From: Epiperipatus broadwayi
Lineage: Eukaryota > Onychophora > Udeonychophora > Euonychophora > Peripatidae
NCBI GenBank assembly: GCA_028023455.1
Contig: JAQFVV010006246.1
Coordinates: 4,478,363-4,542,362, forward strand
Reading direction: 5' to 3'
DNA: 64,000 bases
Positions 61,561 to 64,000 of this stretch are shown here, piece by piece. The stretch's first letter is position 1; each line of letters begins with the position of its first letter. The notes beneath the pieces were generated by a model that worked only from the letters and a program-made list of their open reading frames with translations, was not told where the DNA came from and made no database searches. The position numbers and the translations under genes are program-made.

Positions 61561-62628
61561 GAAAAAAATAAAAAAATCCACTTTGTAAGGTTTTAAGACT
61601 ATAATGAATTTAATTTTAGTTCAAGGAGATTGATTTCTTATTGATTAAAATTGATTTGCATTTCTTTTTTTTATTCATATGCAATATTATTTTAGTATAT
61701 AATCACACTATATTAGATTTTCCTATTTATCCATATTTATACTTGTATTAAGACTGGGCATTATTCATTTTAATCCTTTGATATGGAATGAATTATAAAT
61801 GTGATTGTATTTCTTGAAACCAGTTTAATGTTTAGTCATGGTAACTGTTTCATATAAACTATATAAAATATTTTTAGCAAATTTATTTATGTGGATTAAA
61901 TACAAGTTCTTAAGATAAAGTATAGCTTTAGATTTATTTTGTGTGTTTGTGTTTTTCTAGCAATGATTTTTATTGCTATTGAATTAATATTATATAATGA
62001 AACATCTTAATCAGTTTTTTTGTTCTAAAGCTATAAACCAATTTTATTATTTGTTTCTATGAGTTGTTTTTTTTTTAAAAAAAGATATTTTTTAAGTGTA
62101 CTCTAATGTATTTGATAATTATTATCCGAGAGACTATGTCTTTGAAGACTTTGGTAGAATTTTTTAAAAATGACTTTAGGAAGCTTATATTTGAATATCT
62201 TATGTTACTATGGTTATTTACTAAAAATTATAATTTGACATTGAGTGTGACTTAATTTACAATGTCACCCCCAGATGTTGCATGGTTGTGATACATTTTA
62301 TTTTTTACTATTTAGCAGTACAAAGGAAAAATTGATTGGCTCAATATTCACCAGAAAATCGATGGTTACAGATATTGGAGACTTTCAAGGTGTATGGGAA
62401 CTTTTTTTAAGAATCTGCTGATGAGAGAGAACCTTGTAATCAAAATTTAAAAAACAAACTGCCCTATAACATTATTGAAAATTCATAGTTTATTTACTTG
62501 TTCAAGATAAAAATGTTTTTTTTTTTTAGATTTTTACTGATTTTATTTTGAATTACTTATGTTTATTACACATGAACACAAAAGAATAAAAAAATCACTA
62601 ATTTGTTAATTTTTTTTTTTATTTTCAG

Positions 62629-62810
62629 TATGTAACCGTAGAATTAAAAAGCATAGTGGAGTTATTGAAAGTTTAAATTTTCCAAACCCATACCCATTAT
62701 TACGTAATTGTAGTTGGATTATTGAAGCAACACAAGGGAATCAAATCAGAGTGACATTTTCTCATTTTAAATTTGAGCAGCATCGTACATGTGGATATGA
62801 TTTTGTTGAA
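62629..62810 (+). CDS. Cubilin-like CUB domain exon (CUB-C, first half)
   Basis: The acceptor is ATTTTCAG (62621-62628). Two bases complete an Ile codon begun by the A at 54186, then 60 codons follow to the donor GTAAGA at 62811 (phase 0). CUB hallmarks are the first Cys in CNRRIKKHSGVI, SLNFPNPYP, the second Cys in RNCSWIIEA, VTFSHFKFE, and the third Cys in TCGYDFVE. The Glu of FKFE and Asp of GYDF keep two of the Ca2+ ligands. A glycosylation site NCS is present. The partner exon beginning with the VYDG-like strand is not in the remaining 1.2 kb, so the intron runs out of the window. Confidence 0.93.
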
Positions 62811-64000
62811 GTAAGACTACATATATTTTTTTAATTTTGTTAATTATATTACCATTTACAAAATGATAAGTAAATTTTTGGCAGACTTGGAAATATCAGA
62901 ATTTTTAATAAAGAATACAGAGTTAAATAGGAATCAAATGTATGTCACATGAAAAGAAAAAGGTTTCAAATAAGTCTATTACTGTGAAATATTTTTTGCT
63001 TTTATTTCTGCTTTATTTTTATTTAATTTATATTTAATATTTGCTATATTATTAAATTAGTTATAAGAAATACATAAATGGAGAAAAGACTTTTTTTTAA
63101 ATAATAAAGGCATTGAAATATTTCTCATTCTATCTCCATGGAAAAAAAAACCATAAAGCAGATGATATCAGTAATTAATGAACTTTGGATTTTATCCAGC
63201 CTTCTCTCATCTCATTAATCATTTGCACTAATAGATATTTGTATCTAAGTTAATAGAACAATTGTATAGAAGATAGAACTTTAAAAAAAAAAAAGCTTTA
63301 TGCAACTGAGATTGGTAACATTGTGAACAGATGTTATTAGAATTTTTGAAAGAAAATAAAACTATGGCTCAGCAGAAATGTATAATAGGATATTACTAAT
63401 TTTTATTAATCATTCATTAGAGTAGAGATTATCCAGCAATGAATATTTTTGTGGTATAATTTTCACTATACCACTCTCATGCAAGGTAGGGACTGGTTTC
63501 TATCTGCCTTTAACATCATGTGGAGGGATGCAATTTCAAACATATGTCCAATGACATGTTAAAAAAATCTATGATCTCCAAGATGCACATTTTGTGCTAA
63601 ACCAGCATTTATCAATTGGTACAGACTGCAATCTCTTACGCATATCTTTATCATTGTTCAGAATATATATATATATAGATAGCAAATTACTACAGTTTAT
63701 TTGATCAATGTCAAATATTATTTATTATTGGATACTTTCTAATACTAATGAATGACTGATATTAATATACTTTCATTAAGTGATCTGTGTCAAAGTTGTG
63801 AGGGTATCACCTTTGACACTTGTCAAGTAAACTATAATAATTGATATATATATATATGTTCTAATATTTTTATGGATAAATTATGATTTCATATTATTTT
63901 CAGGATATTCCATGTAATAAAATTTTACCACACGAAATATCCCGAAAATAATAATAATATGAAATTATATACTGTATATATTAAACAATAATAAAACTAT
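62811..64000 (+). other. Intron splitting CUB-C (partial)
   Basis: Begins GTAAGA. Only AT-rich sequence, a small perfect palindrome GTGGTATA...TATACCAC at 63451-63474 and a small inverted-repeat element (63693-63834) are seen. Confidence 0.8.
63693..63834. mobile_element. Small MITE-like inverted repeat
   Basis: AGTTTATTTGATCAATGTCAAA near 63696 pairs with TTTGACACTTGTCAAGTAAACT ending near 63833, with four or five mismatches. There is a further internal pair GTGTCAAAG/CTTTGACAC. No ORF. Confidence 0.6.

Noticed and set aside
63901-63960. Possible next CUB exon after CAG at 63901-63903
   Set aside because: The following sequence does not encode the expected VYDG-type strand or the fourth Cys and soon hits stops.

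Overview
The window is AT-rich eukaryotic (animal) DNA, roughly a quarter G+C by eye. It lies inside one gene on the + strand. Five exons with clean GT-AG boundaries encode consecutive CUB domains with no EGF or sushi modules between them, the architecture of a cubilin-like giant endocytic receptor. Exons 8743-8941 and 13121-13281 make one complete CUB domain, 25764-25945 and 54030-54186 make a second, and 62629-62810 is the first half of a third. Both ends of the gene lie outside the window. The species cannot be fixed from sequence alone; an invertebrate with repeat-swollen introns fits best.

About 98.6% of the window is intron, and most recognisable intron sequence is mobile DNA. Layout: 1-8742, a tandem repeat and two large fold-back elements; 8942-13120, a tRNA-derived SINE remnant, a MITE and a 137-bp tandem duplication touching the next splice acceptor; 13282-25763, a complete but decayed Gypsy-type LTR retrotransposon (14072-21787, ATAT target duplication) and an RTE LINE; 25946-54029, a 28-kb intron splitting one CUB domain, holding MITEs, fold-backs, RTE copies, two near-complete LINEs and a candidate LTR-like element of 4.3 kb; 54187-62628, more RTE, SINE and LINE remnants; 62811-64000, start of the next intron.

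The most interesting region is 36.5-46.0 kb. A single-ORF APE-type LINE (LINE-A, +) and a two-ORF Tx1/L1-like LINE (LINE-B, -) lie tail to tail on one ~600-bp (ATT)n array, and both are also bounded by (ATT)n at their other ends. A third, decayed LINE-B relative at 57363-59183 again sits between (AAT)n runs. This looks like a LINE family that lives in TAA/ATT microsatellites; the LINE-B ORF1 protein also carries an AT-hook-like motif. No bacterial, viral or CRISPR features were seen. The genes do not form an operon: the only host gene is the CUB gene, and everything else is parasitic or simple-sequence DNA in its introns.
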